Assembly: GCA_963722575.1 (NCBI GenBank)
Contig: CAVRNR010000020.1
Coordinates: 1 to 64,000 of the forward strand
Length of the DNA stretch: 64,000 nucleotides
DNA from: Fen-178 sp963722575
GTDB taxonomy: Bacteria; Acidobacteriota; Terriglobia; Bryobacterales; Bryobacteraceae
Direction: 5' to 3'
Below are positions 23,638 to 31,589 of this stretch, in pieces. The position numbers were made by a program, and so were the translations under genes. The stretch's first letter is position 1. Each line of letters begins with the position of its first letter. The notes beneath the pieces are model-generated. The model was not told the DNA's origin. It saw only the letters and a program-made list of their open reading frames with translations, and made no database searches.

Positions 23638-24903
23638 ATGCCAACCAAATCCCTCTCCGCCGGCGGCGTTTTCGTCGCGGCCTCGATACTGTTCACCTCG
23701 TCCGCGCTGGCCTCCGATGTGGGCAGACGCTTTCCCTCCGAAATGCGCACGTTCGTCGACGCGACGACGGGCGTCACCGTCACGGCGCTGACGTCAGGCA
23801 CATTCAACGATGCCAAGATCTACCAGACGCATCCGCAATGGACCTCCGACGGGCAATACGTCGTCTTTCGATCCAACCGGGCAGCCGGCGGCCGTTCGCA
23901 GGCGTTTGCGGTCCGTGAGGCTACCGGCGACATCATCCAGCTCACCGAGGGGGCTACCAATACGGGAAGTCTCAACGTGGCCCGCAAATCGAACAAGCTG
24001 TATTTTTTCCGCGGCGGCATGGGGGCGCCGGCCCAGCTCATCGAACTCAACCTCGACCCGCTGTTTGCCGACAGCCAGGCCGGCAAGATGAAGGACCCTG
24101 CCAGCTATGAGCGCGCCGTCGGAACCATGCCGGCGGATCTGCGGGAGTCGGGAGGCTTCACGCTCGACGCCGACGAGACAGTGGCGTACATCGGCGTGGG
24201 GAAAGCGCAGCCGGGCGGTGGGCGCGGAGGGCCGCCGCAGCCGGCTTGGGGCGGCATCCGCAAGATGGACCTCCGGACGGGGGCGGTTTCGACCGTCGTC
24301 GACGTGCCGTTTCAAATGGGCCATATTCAGGCGAATCCCTACGTGCCGGGCGAGATCCTGTATTGCCACGAGACCGGAGGCGATGCGCCGCAGCGCATGT
24401 GGATCACGCGGAGTGACGGTACAGGGAACCGGCCCTTGTATAAGGAAACCCCGGACGAATGGGTGACTCACGAAGCTTGGGTGGATAAGGATCACGTCTA
24501 TTTCGTGATCATGGCGCACGAGCTGCGGCTGCGCACCAAGCCCACCGGGCTGGTCTCGATCAACGTGCGCACCGACGAGGTGAGAGTTCTCGGCCAGGTG
24601 GACGTCAAGGGCACGGTGCGGGGGCGGGACGGCCTGGTGTCGGGCCAGGGCTTCTGGCACTGCAACGGGTCGCCGGATGGCAAGTGGGCCGTTGGCGACA
24701 CCTTCGCCGGTAACATCTATCTCATCTATGTGCCCACCGGCGAGATCACACTTCTCACGGCCGGCCACAAGGATGCGCCGGACCACCCGCACCCGAGCTT
24801 CAGTCCCGACAGCCGGAAGATCCTGATCGAGTCCGGGCTATTGCATAATTTCACCAACCTTAATCTGATGACCATCGCGATTCCGTTCGGATTAGGGCGA
24901 TAA
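23638..24903 (+). CDS. Exported oligogalacturonate-lyase-like (PL22) propeller protein
   Basis: A 421-aa protein with a signal peptide (GGVFVAASILFTSSALA). Its propeller shows the features of polysaccharide lyase family 22: HPQWTSDGQYVVFRSNR, THEAWVDKDHVYFV, FWHCNGSPDGKWAVGDTFAG and HPHPSFSPDSRKILIES. Family enzymes split unsaturated ends from pectin-derived oligogalacturonides using metal-binding histidines; several His of this kind are present. ATG 23638 is chosen; GTG 23620 is an alternative. Whether it acts on pectin or another uronate is not certain. It is followed by a shikimate-dehydrogenase-like gene, with no other pectin gene nearby. Confidence 0.7.
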   Translation: MPTKSLSAGGVFVAASILFTSSALASDVGRRFPSEMRTFVDATTGVTVTALTSGTFNDAKIYQTHPQWTSDGQYVVFRSNRAAGGRSQAFAVREATGDIIQLTEGATNTGSLNVARKSNKLYFFRGGMGAPAQLIELNLDPLFADSQAGKMKDPASYERAVGTMPADLRESGGFTLDADETVAYIGVGKAQPGGGRGGPPQPAWGGIRKMDLRTGAVSTVVDVPFQMGHIQANPYVPGEILYCHETGGDAPQRMWITRSDGTGNRPLYKETPDEWVTHEAWVDKDHVYFVIMAHELRLRTKPTGLVSINVRTDEVRVLGQVDVKGTVRGRDGLVSGQGFWHCNGSPDGKWAVGDTFAGNIYLIYVPTGEITLLTAGHKDAPDHPHPSFSPDSRKILIESGLLHNFTNLNLMTIAIPFGLGR

Positions 24904-24998
24904 ACACCACATCGCCATTTGCCTTCGACATCCTGCTGGAGGAATGCCGTCTGACGCGCTACGACCATCACATCGAGCGTCAAGGCTTCCGCAAACGC

Positions 24999-25994
24999 GT
25001 GGTGAGCGCGGATGGCGGATACCGCGTCATCGACAACAAGACCAGGCCCACCATGTACTTTTTCGGCGTCACCACCGCCCAATCGTCCATCATGAAGGTC
25101 TTTCCGCTGTGGATGAAGGAGCTGGGCCGTGAAGAGGTGGTCCTCGAGGGCGTCGATTTCGTGCTCCACGACGACCCGCGGAACTACCGGCGCGCGGTGG
25201 CCCAGATCAAGTACGATCCGCTCTCTCTGGGCGCCCTGGTGACCACGCACAAGGTCAATCTGCTGGCCGCCGCCCGCGACATGTTCGACTGCCTCGACCC
25301 TTACGCGGTGACCTGCGCCGAGGTGTCCAGCATATCCAAGAATGGAGCGTTGCCGGCCGGCCATGCCAAGGACCCGGTCACCGCCGGGCTGAGCCTCGAC
25401 GCGCTGCTGGGCAAAGATTATTTCGGGAGGACCGGCGGGCACGTGCTGTGCTTCGGGGCGGGTGGCTCGACCACCGCCATCGCCTTGCATCTCGTCCAGA
25501 AGCGGGACCGCGCGGACCGCCCGCGCCGCGTGACGGTGGTGAATCGTTCCGCGGGCCGGCTCGACTGCCTCCGGAAAATGGTGGCCGGCTTCGACACGGA
25601 TATCGAATTCGAGTACCACTGCAACGTGCTCCCGGAAATCAACGACGAGTCGATGGGCAAATTGCCGCCCGCCTCCCTGGTGATCAACGCCACCGGGATG
25701 GGGAAGGACCTGCCCGGCTCGCCCATCACCGATCGGGGACTGTTTCCCATCGGCGGCGTGGCTTGGGAGCTGAATTATCGAGGCGAACTCCGGTTTCTGC
25801 GCCAGGCTCTGGCGCAGCGCGAGACGCGGCAAGTGCGCGTCGAGGACGGCCGGCTGGATTTTCTCCACGGCGGGACGCAGGTGCTCGCCGAAGTCCTGAA
25901 AGTCCCCATCGGCGGGGCGATGCTTCAACGGCTGGCTGTGGTGGCCGGCGCGGTTTGCCAACCCGCGCTCCCGGCGGCGCTGGGTGGCGGGTAG
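24999..25994 (+). CDS. Shikimate/quinate dehydrogenase-like protein with repeat-derived C-terminus
   Basis: A protein of about 331 aa with an N-terminal substrate domain (FFGVTTAQSSIMKVFPLWM, DPLSLGALVTTHKVNLL, AKDPVTAGLSL) and a Rossmann domain (CFGAGGSTTAIALHL, VVNRSAGRL, VINATGMGKD). These match the AroE superfamily, including the Lys in the TTHK stretch and the Asp in KDPVTAG. GTG 24999 is the likeliest start; ATG 25053 would cut conserved residues. The open frame continues back to about 24900 (FDILLEECRLTRYDHHIERQ), perhaps the end of another gene. The last about 25 residues (MLQRLAVVAGAVCQPALP) run into the 64-bp repeat and a hairpin, so the native C-terminus may be lost. Confidence 0.75.
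   Translation: MVSADGGYRVIDNKTRPTMYFFGVTTAQSSIMKVFPLWMKELGREEVVLEGVDFVLHDDPRNYRRAVAQIKYDPLSLGALVTTHKVNLLAAARDMFDCLDPYAVTCAEVSSISKNGALPAGHAKDPVTAGLSLDALLGKDYFGRTGGHVLCFGAGGSTTAIALHLVQKRDRADRPRRVTVVNRSAGRLDCLRKMVAGFDTDIEFEYHCNVLPEINDESMGKLPPASLVINATGMGKDLPGSPITDRGLFPIGGVAWELNYRGELRFLRQALAQRETRQVRVEDGRLDFLHGGTQVLAEVLKVPIGGAMLQRLAVVAGAVCQPALPAALGGG
25906..25969. repeat. 64-bp direct repeat, copy 1, ending in a hairpin
   Basis: It is identical to 26895-26958 except for one base. Its second half contains a GCGCGGTT / AACCCGCGC imperfect hairpin of the same type as 23525-23543. This copy encodes the C-terminus of the shikimate-dehydrogenase-like protein. The two copies flank the VapBC module. Confidence 0.9.
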
Positions 25995-26047
25995 GGCGGC
26001 GGCCATCGCGGGCCGGGATGTGCCATAATCTTACTGGAGTCTTACCG

Positions 26048-26314
26048 ATGGATACCACGCGGCTTTCGACCAAGGGCCAAATCATCCTGCCTAAGGGCAT
26101 ACGCGATTCCCGGGCTTGGGGGCCGGGCACCGAATTCACAGTCGAAGAAACCGGCGACGGAATCGTGCTCCGTCCCGCTGCCCGTTTACCCGATACCGAT
26201 CTCGAGGAGGTAGCCGGTTGTCTGCGGTCCAAGCGCAAATCGGGAATGCCCGGGCGAATGCGCGATGCCATTGGCCGGGAAGTGATGCGGCGCCATGCTC
26301 GCGGTCGATACTAA
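26048..26314 (+). CDS. vapB: VapB-type AbrB-family antitoxin
   Basis: An 88-aa protein with the swapped-hairpin AbrB/SpoVT DNA-binding fold: TRLSTKGQIILPKGIRDSRAW, then GTEFTVEETGDGIVLRPA. The C-terminal part is expected to wrap around and block the toxin. GGAG lies about ten bases before ATG 26048. It overlaps the vapC start by 20 bases, the usual order of antitoxin first. Such complexes repress their own promoter. Confidence 0.88.
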   Translation: MDTTRLSTKGQIILPKGIRDSRAWGPGTEFTVEETGDGIVLRPAARLPDTDLEEVAGCLRSKRKSGMPGRMRDAIGREVMRRHARGRY

Positions 26315-26711
26315 CGTGTTAGTCCGGCTGCTGACCGGCGACGAACCCAAGCAGGCGGCCGCCGCGCGCGCTCTGTTTGCGGCCGAGCCAATCTGGATCG
26401 CAAAGACGGTATTCCTCGAAACGGGCTGGGTGCTCCGGAGCCTGTACGGATTTGAGGAGAGTGCGATTCGGGGCGCATTCACGAAGTTGCTGGGTCTCAA
26501 GAACGTACATGCGGAGGATGAATCGTCGCTGGTTGCCGCGCTGGCGCTCACGGAGTGCGGAATGGAACTCGCCGATGCGATGCACTTGAGTAGCAGACCG
26601 CCCGGCGCCCGGTTCGTCTCTTTCGACAAAGCCTTCGTTCAGCGCGCCAAACGCGCGGGGGTCTCCGGTATTTCCGGCGTGTCCGCCGGCACGTCCACGG
26701 TGGACTCCTGA
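26295..26711 (+). CDS. vapC: VapC-type PIN-domain ribonuclease toxin
   Basis: A 138-aa PIN-domain protein with all four acidic metal ligands: Asp5 (VDTNVLVRL), Glu42 (FLETGWVL), Asp94 (LADAMHL) and Asp111 (FVSFDKAF). VapC toxins cut tRNA or rRNA and are blocked by VapB. The last about 18 residues (SGISGVSAGTSTVDS) are low-complexity and may be acquired. It is the only toxin-antitoxin pair of this region that looks intact. Confidence 0.9.
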   Translation: MLAVDTNVLVRLLTGDEPKQAAAARALFAAEPIWIAKTVFLETGWVLRSLYGFEESAIRGAFTKLLGLKNVHAEDESSLVAALALTECGMELADAMHLSSRPPGARFVSFDKAFVQRAKRAGVSGISGVSAGTSTVDS

Positions 26712-26894
26712 ACAATCTCTCTTGGATTTGTTCCTGCGACTCAACGCGAGCGTCCGCGAGTTCCTTGTGGACCGCGAGTCCATGCCGCTCGGGCTCGCTG
26801 ATCGGAAACGCGCCCTCGATCGCGAATGGCCCCGGGGCACCTGTCGCCATGTTCAGCTCCGCGACGCAGTCTTCTACTCGCCGAGTCGTTTGCA
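26712..26894. other. Gap between vapC and the second repeat copy
   Basis: No supported gene. A minus-strand open frame (VEDCVAELNMATGAPGPFAI) runs through the gap into the antisense of vapC and matches nothing that I recognise. It may be the decayed end of a gene cut by the repeat at 26895. Confidence 0.4.
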
Positions 26895-26958
26895 CCATCG
26901 GCGAGGCGATGCTTCAACGGCTGGCTGTGGTGGCCGGCGCGGTTTGCCAACCCGCGCT
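26895..26958. repeat. 64-bp direct repeat, copy 2
   Basis: One mismatch to 25906-25969, 989 bases away. Here no shikimate-dehydrogenase sequence precedes it; identity begins abruptly at CCATCGGCG. It truncates the HEPN remnant on the minus strand. Confidence 0.9.
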
Positions 26959-27104
26959 GCCGGCCGTCTGCCGGCCGTGAAACGCGATCGACTCTCGGAT
27001 CGGTTCGTCGTCGCGTACAAGGCGCTCGGCGGTTCGGTAGTTGACCTCGGCTTTGGCGATCCATTGCCGGACCAGCAATGCCAGGCTTCGTCAGACAGCT
27101 TCAT
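26959..27104 (-). pseudogene. HEPN-domain toxin remnant (partner of the MNT gene)
   Basis: From ATG 27104 it reads MKLSDEAW. After a frameshift it continues ALLVRQWIAKAEVNYRTAERL and RDDEPIRESIAFH, the typical start of HEPN proteins. HEPN proteins normally go on with a QxAAEK helix and the RxxxxH ribonuclease motif, but here the 64-bp repeat begins directly after. The start overlaps the MNT stop by 14 bases, as in MntA-HepT pairs. It is frameshifted and truncated, hence inactive. Confidence 0.75.
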
Positions 27105-27342
27105 AAATGACACGCCCGTACTTGTTGGCCGGAAAGCCGAGGCCGCGGAGCGCCTGGTAGAGTTTCACTCGCTCATCCAGAGTGTTGGAAGGCGCCGGGG
27201 CGACGACCAGCAAGTCGATATCGCTGTCGCGGGTCATTTCGCTGGTGGCCGCGGAGCCGAAGAGGATGATCCGGTCCGGCCGGGCGACACCCAGCAGGCG
27301 GCGGACGATCTCCCGGACCAAGCTGTCGTCAATGCCCATCAC
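27091..27342 (-). CDS. MNT-domain nucleotidyltransferase (MntA-type antitoxin)
   Basis: An 83-aa minimal nucleotidyltransferase with the GSx10DxD signature: Gly29-Ser30 in ILFGSAATSEMTRDSDIDLL and Asp41/Asp43. MntA antitoxins AMPylate their HEPN ribonuclease partner. ATG 27342 or 27339 can be the start. The downstream HEPN gene is broken (26959-27104), so this antitoxin is an orphan here. Confidence 0.85.
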   Translation of the reverse strand: MMGIDDSLVREIVRRLLGVARPDRIILFGSAATSEMTRDSDIDLLVVAPAPSNTLDERVKLYQALRGLGFPANKYGRVIYEAV

Positions 27343-27436
27343 TCATATGATATTGGAGGCGCGGCCGAACTTCCGCCTCGTGTTCGGCTCTGGCGAGGCG
27401 CATAGTACAATAGAACCAACTGGAGCTGTTGACCCC

Positions 27437-29284
27437 ATGAACATACGGAATGCCGCGATCGCGTTGACCTTCGCGGCCGTTGCGCTCCCCGTCTATGCGG
27501 CGGACGCGCCTCTCGCGCGCCCCGTGGCCGGCAAGGTCGAAATCATGCGGCTGGGCGAAATCAAGCCCGGCATGAAGGGCACGGCCTGGACCGTGTTTCA
27601 AGGCGCGGAAGCCGAGCCGGTTCCCGTGGAGATCGTCGGCTTGTGGAAGAACGCCTGGGGACCGAGGCAGGATATCATCCTGGCCAAACTGGGAGGCAAG
27701 GCCATCCGCACCAACGTGGCGGGCGGCATGAGCGGCAGCCCGGTGTATGTCGGCGGGAAACTGATCGGCGCGGTGGCGCTGCGGCTGAGCGTATTCTCTC
27801 CGGACGCCATCTGCGGGATCACGCCCATCGAGCTGATGCTGGAGATCAACGATTTCGACCGCTCCCGGCCGGAAGATGCGCGCACGCCCGATAAACTCCA
27901 GGCGCGCGGCCCCGAAGTATCGGTTCCCGGCGAGTTGCTGGGGCAGGCGGTGGCGGCGGGAGCTTCGCCCATGATGGTTCCCATCGAGGCGCCGCTGGTG
28001 TTCTCGGGTTTCACCGAGAGCACATTGCGCGAATTCGGCCCCATGTTCCAGCAGCTTGGCATCACCATGGCGCAGGGCGGAGGAGCGGGCAGCGCGCTCC
28101 ATACCAACCAGCCCGTGGCCGGCTGGGAACATTCGCTCAACCCCGGAGAAGCCGTGGCGGGCGTGCTGGTGGATGGCGACATGAGCGTCACCGGCCTCGG
28201 AACCGTGACGTATAACGACGGCAAGCGGGTGCTGGCCTTCGGGCACTCGTTCTTCAACCTCGGCCCGGTCGATATGCCCATGAGCAAGGGCGACGTGCTG
28301 ATGACGCTCTCCTCGTCTTACCAGCCCAACAAGTTCGCCAACGCCACCGGCATCGTGGGATCGCTCCACCAGGACCGCCATAGCGGCATTATGGGCGTGC
28401 TGGGAGCGCGGTCGGACATGATCCCGGTGACCATGAAGGTGCGGTCGCTGGATGCCGCGGAGGCCGTCCGCGGCGAGAAGGACTTCCACTTCAACATTTT
28501 CGTGCAGCAGAAGTGGACGCCCTATCTGATGATGCTGACGCTCTACAATTCCATCTCCGGCCTCAACGAATTCGTGGATGAAGCCACCTACCGCCTGAAC
28601 GGGAAGGTGGAACTGAGCGGCCAGCGGAACGTGTCGCTCTCCACCATGCAGGCTTCCGGCGACCTGCCCATGCCCGCGCCGCTGGCGCTGGCGGGCTGGT
28701 TTGGCGACAAGCTCAACCGGCTCTACCTGAACAACGTGAACCCTCCCGACGTGACACGGGTCAGCGTGACGGTGGACCTGCTGCCGGAGCGGCGCGTGGC
28801 CACTATCGAGAACGCCTGGGTGGCGAATCCGGAGGTGCAGGCGGGCGACGAAGTCCCGGTGAAGGTCTTCCTGCGGCCGTATCGCGGCGAGCCGCTGCAG
28901 CGCGAATTCAAAGTGAAGATTCCGATCGGCCTGGCCAAGGGGGATCACCGCATTTTGCTCAGCGACGCCGATACGGTGAACCGCATGCAGAACATAGCGG
29001 GAGCGATGAACCGGTTTATCGACCTGCCGGGGACGGTCTCGCTGCTCAACCAGGAGCGCACGAACAACAAGTTGTACGTCTCGCTGGTGGAATCGAGCCC
29101 CACGGCATATTACGAGGACAAGACGCTGCCGAGCCTGCCGGCCTCGGTGCTGAACGTGATGCAGGCGGGGCGGGCGTCGAACCGCTCGCTGTTCACGTCG
29201 CCGGAGACGGCGACGGAGCAGATGGCCCTGCCGTTCGATTACGTAGTAACCGGTAGCTACTCGCTTCGCATCCACGTGAAGTAA
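27437..29284 (+). CDS. Exported SpoIVB/S55-peptidase-like protein
   Basis: A 615-aa exported protein with a signal peptide (AIALTFAAVALPVYA). The N-terminal part (about 20-330) shows S55/SpoIVB-like features: GEIKPGMKGTAWTVFQG, then NVAGGMSGSPVYVGGKLIGAVA with the likely nucleophile Ser in GMSGSP, and a His in VLAFGHSFFNLGPVD. The rest (about 330-615) is beta-rich and not recognised. SpoIVB is a self-cleaving signalling protease in sporulating Firmicutes; in Acidobacteria such proteins are exported and uncharacterised. ATG 27437 has GGAG upstream, and GTACAAT (27405-27411) is a possible -10 element. It sits 17 bases before the next gene. Confidence 0.72.
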   Translation: MNIRNAAIALTFAAVALPVYAADAPLARPVAGKVEIMRLGEIKPGMKGTAWTVFQGAEAEPVPVEIVGLWKNAWGPRQDIILAKLGGKAIRTNVAGGMSGSPVYVGGKLIGAVALRLSVFSPDAICGITPIELMLEINDFDRSRPEDARTPDKLQARGPEVSVPGELLGQAVAAGASPMMVPIEAPLVFSGFTESTLREFGPMFQQLGITMAQGGGAGSALHTNQPVAGWEHSLNPGEAVAGVLVDGDMSVTGLGTVTYNDGKRVLAFGHSFFNLGPVDMPMSKGDVLMTLSSSYQPNKFANATGIVGSLHQDRHSGIMGVLGARSDMIPVTMKVRSLDAAEAVRGEKDFHFNIFVQQKWTPYLMMLTLYNSISGLNEFVDEATYRLNGKVELSGQRNVSLSTMQASGDLPMPAPLALAGWFGDKLNRLYLNNVNPPDVTRVSVTVDLLPERRVATIENAWVANPEVQAGDEVPVKVFLRPYRGEPLQREFKVKIPIGLAKGDHRILLSDADTVNRMQNIAGAMNRFIDLPGTVSLLNQERTNNKLYVSLVESSPTAYYEDKTLPSLPASVLNVMQAGRASNRSLFTSPETATEQMALPFDYVVTGSYSLRIHVK

Positions 29285-29301
29285 CTAACCAGTAAATTCA
29301 A

Positions 29302-31572
29302 ATGACTAAGGACATCGTTTCACCGCAAGCACCGCTCTCTTACGTTCGCGGCTCCGTTCCGAGCCGCGAACGTAAGAGAGCGGCAGTCCTGTGCCTGCTT
29401 GCTTCCGCGCTTTTCGCCGGGCAAACGCGCACTTGGTCGCAGGGCGAGTTCGCGGATTTCGAGAAGGGCATCGTGAAGAACCTCTCGCTGCGCAGCGATG
29501 GCCAGCTTACCCTGGCGCCGCTCTCGCGGGAACTGTTCGATACCTCTTCGGCCTACCTTTGGGCGCTGGCGCGGGATTCCAAGGGCAACCTCTACGCCGG
29601 CGGCGGCAACGGGGCCAAGCTCTACCGCATCCCGCCGGATGGCCAGGGCAAGCTGCTGGCGGACCTGGACGCGCTGGAGATCCACGCCATCGCCGTCGAT
29701 TCCAAGGACCGGGTTTACGCGGCCACAACGCCCGACGGCAAGGTCTATCGCATCGCCGGCAACGGCAAGCCGGAAGTGTTCTACGATCCCAAGTCGAAAT
29801 ATATCTGGGCGCTGGCGTTCGATAGCCAGGGAAACCTGTTGGTGGCCACGGGCGATCCGGGTGAGATCCATCGCGTCGCGCCCGACGGCAAAGGCAGCAT
29901 GTTCTTCAAGAGCGATGAGACGCACGTGCGCTCGATGACCATCGACGCGAGCGGCAACGCGATCATCGGGACCGAACCCGGCGGTCTGGTGATGCGGGTA
30001 TCGCCGGCCGGCGAGGGTTTCGTGCTCTACCAGACGCCCAAGCGGGAAGTGACGGCGGTGGCAGTGGCGAGTGACGGCCCAATCTACGCGGCAGCGGTGG
30101 GCGCCAAGCAGGCGGCTCTGCCCGCGCCCGCGCCGGTTGCGCCCGCGCCCGCTGTGGCAACGGTCACGGTGAATGCCCCCGGAACCGCGGTGCCGGGCCC
30201 AGGGGGCACCCCGGTCCGGCCTCCGGCTCAACCGCCGGTTTCGCTCGGCGCGCCCGCCGGGCTGATCGGTGGCAGCGAAGTGTACCGCATCGAGCCCAAC
30301 GGCAATCCGCGGCGGATCTGGAGCCACGCGCAGGATGTAGTGTACGCCATCGCGTTCGACGCCGCGGGCCGCGTGGTGCTGGGCACGGGGAACAAGGGCA
30401 ATGTCTACCGCATCGAATCGCCCACGCTCTCGACGGCGCTGCTGACGGTGCCGGCCACACAGGTGACGGCGTTTCAGGCGGGCCGGGAAGGCCGTCTCTA
30501 CGCGGCCACCGGGAACACCGGCAAGGTGTATGAGATCGGCCCGGGCCTGGAGCGCGAGGGCACCATCGAGAGCGACGTTTTCGACGCCGGCATGTATTCC
30601 TTGTGGGGCCGGCTGAGCTTCGAGGCCAACCTGAATGGCGGCCAGGTCGCCATCGCCGCGCGCAGCGGCAACCTGGATCAGCCGCAGAAGAACTGGAGTC
30701 CTTTCTCGCCGCCCATCACGGAGACGAAGGGCGGCCGCGTGAGTGCGCCGGCGGCGCGGTTCGTCCAGTGGAAAGCCACGCTCACCGCCGATGGCTCGGG
30801 GCATTCGCCGGAGTTGGAATCGGTGGACCTGGCGTACCTGCCGAAGAACGTGGAGCCGCGTATCGAAGAGATCGAGATGACGCCGCCCAATTACAAGTTC
30901 CCGGCGCCGGTGACGCCGCTGGTTTTTACGCAGCAGACGCTCAATCTGCCGCCGCTGGGAAAACGTCCGGCGAGCGGCGCGCCGGCGATTTCGCTCGACA
31001 CCACCACCACCACGCCGGCCATGCAGTTCGCCAAGGGGTATGTAGGCGCGCGCTGGCTGGCGTCCGACCCCAACGGCGATGCGCTGATCTACACCGTGGA
31101 AATCCGCGGCGCCGGCGAAACGGAGTGGAAGCCGCTGAAGGATCGGGTGGCGGAGAAATACATCTCGTGGGATTCCACGGCCTTTCCCGACGGCGAATAC
31201 CGTCTGCGCATCACGGCGTCGGATGCGCCCGCGAATCCGCCCTCGGAGGCGCTGACGGCGCGCATGGAGAGCGATGCGTTCTGGATCGACAACACGCCTC
31301 CGAAGATCACGGGCCTGGCCGCCACGCGCACGGGCGGCAAGCTGGAAGTCCGCTGGCACGCCGCGGACGCGCTGAATAACATCACCAAGGCCGAGTATTC
31401 GCTCGATGGCGGCGAATGGACGGTGGTGGCGCCGGTGACCAAGCTCTCGGATTCGCTGGACCTGGATTACGATCTGACGATCGACGCCGGGCCGGGAGAG
31501 CACACCATCGCCGTGCGGGTTGAAGACGACTACGAGAACCTGGCGAGCGGCAAAGTGGTGGTGAGGCCTTAA
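29302..31572 (+). CDS. Exported beta-propeller protein with C-terminal Ig-like part
   Basis: A 756-aa protein. A hydrophobic export segment (AAVLCLLASALFAGQ) is preceded by about 28 residues, half of which (SYVRGSVPSRERKR) are encoded by a perfect palindromic repeat. Blades such as YLWALARDSKGNLYAGGGNG, YIWALAFDSQGNLLVATGDP and VYAIAFDAAGRVVLGTGNKG form a propeller with a long Pro/Ala insert (about 275-325). The C-terminal third (ARWLASDPNGDALIYTVEIR, FWIDNTPPKITG) resembles Ig/fibronectin-like repeats. No enzyme motif is seen. It probably acts outside the cytoplasm, together with the S55-like protein encoded just upstream. Confidence 0.78.
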   Translation: MTKDIVSPQAPLSYVRGSVPSRERKRAAVLCLLASALFAGQTRTWSQGEFADFEKGIVKNLSLRSDGQLTLAPLSRELFDTSSAYLWALARDSKGNLYAGGGNGAKLYRIPPDGQGKLLADLDALEIHAIAVDSKDRVYAATTPDGKVYRIAGNGKPEVFYDPKSKYIWALAFDSQGNLLVATGDPGEIHRVAPDGKGSMFFKSDETHVRSMTIDASGNAIIGTEPGGLVMRVSPAGEGFVLYQTPKREVTAVAVASDGPIYAAAVGAKQAALPAPAPVAPAPAVATVTVNAPGTAVPGPGGTPVRPPAQPPVSLGAPAGLIGGSEVYRIEPNGNPRRIWSHAQDVVYAIAFDAAGRVVLGTGNKGNVYRIESPTLSTALLTVPATQVTAFQAGREGRLYAATGNTGKVYEIGPGLEREGTIESDVFDAGMYSLWGRLSFEANLNGGQVAIAARSGNLDQPQKNWSPFSPPITETKGGRVSAPAARFVQWKATLTADGSGHSPELESVDLAYLPKNVEPRIEEIEMTPPNYKFPAPVTPLVFTQQTLNLPPLGKRPASGAPAISLDTTTTTPAMQFAKGYVGARWLASDPNGDALIYTVEIRGAGETEWKPLKDRVAEKYISWDSTAFPDGEYRLRITASDAPANPPSEALTARMESDAFWIDNTPPKITGLAATRTGGKLEVRWHAADALNNITKAEYSLDGGEWTVVAPVTKLSDSLDLDYDLTIDAGPGEHTIAVRVEDDYENLASGKVVVRP
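29332..29383. repeat. Perfect 23-bp-arm palindrome inside a coding start
   Basis: Arms 29332-29354 and 29361-29383 are exact reverse complements with a six-base loop. The core is CGTTCGCGGCTC / GAGCCGCGAACG. The same core occurs at 46230-46268. It lies in frame in the 5' end of 29302-31572. A hairpin this strong near the start codon should reduce or regulate translation. Confidence 0.92.
30198..30212. repeat. GC-rich dispersed motif, copy in propeller gene
   Basis: CCCAGGGGGCACCCC, preceded by GCCGGG, so that 21 bases match the copies at 35626-35646 (inverted) and 61374-61394. It encodes part of the Pro/Ala-rich insert of the propeller protein (PGPGGTPV). Confidence 0.85.
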
Positions 31573-31589
31573 GAGCGGCTGCGAGTCTC

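Noticed and set aside
26548..26898. A minus-strand gene across the vapC end and the following gap
   Set aside because: Half of it is antisense to vapC and the rest matches nothing known; it ends at the repeat copy. Kept only as an undefined gap.
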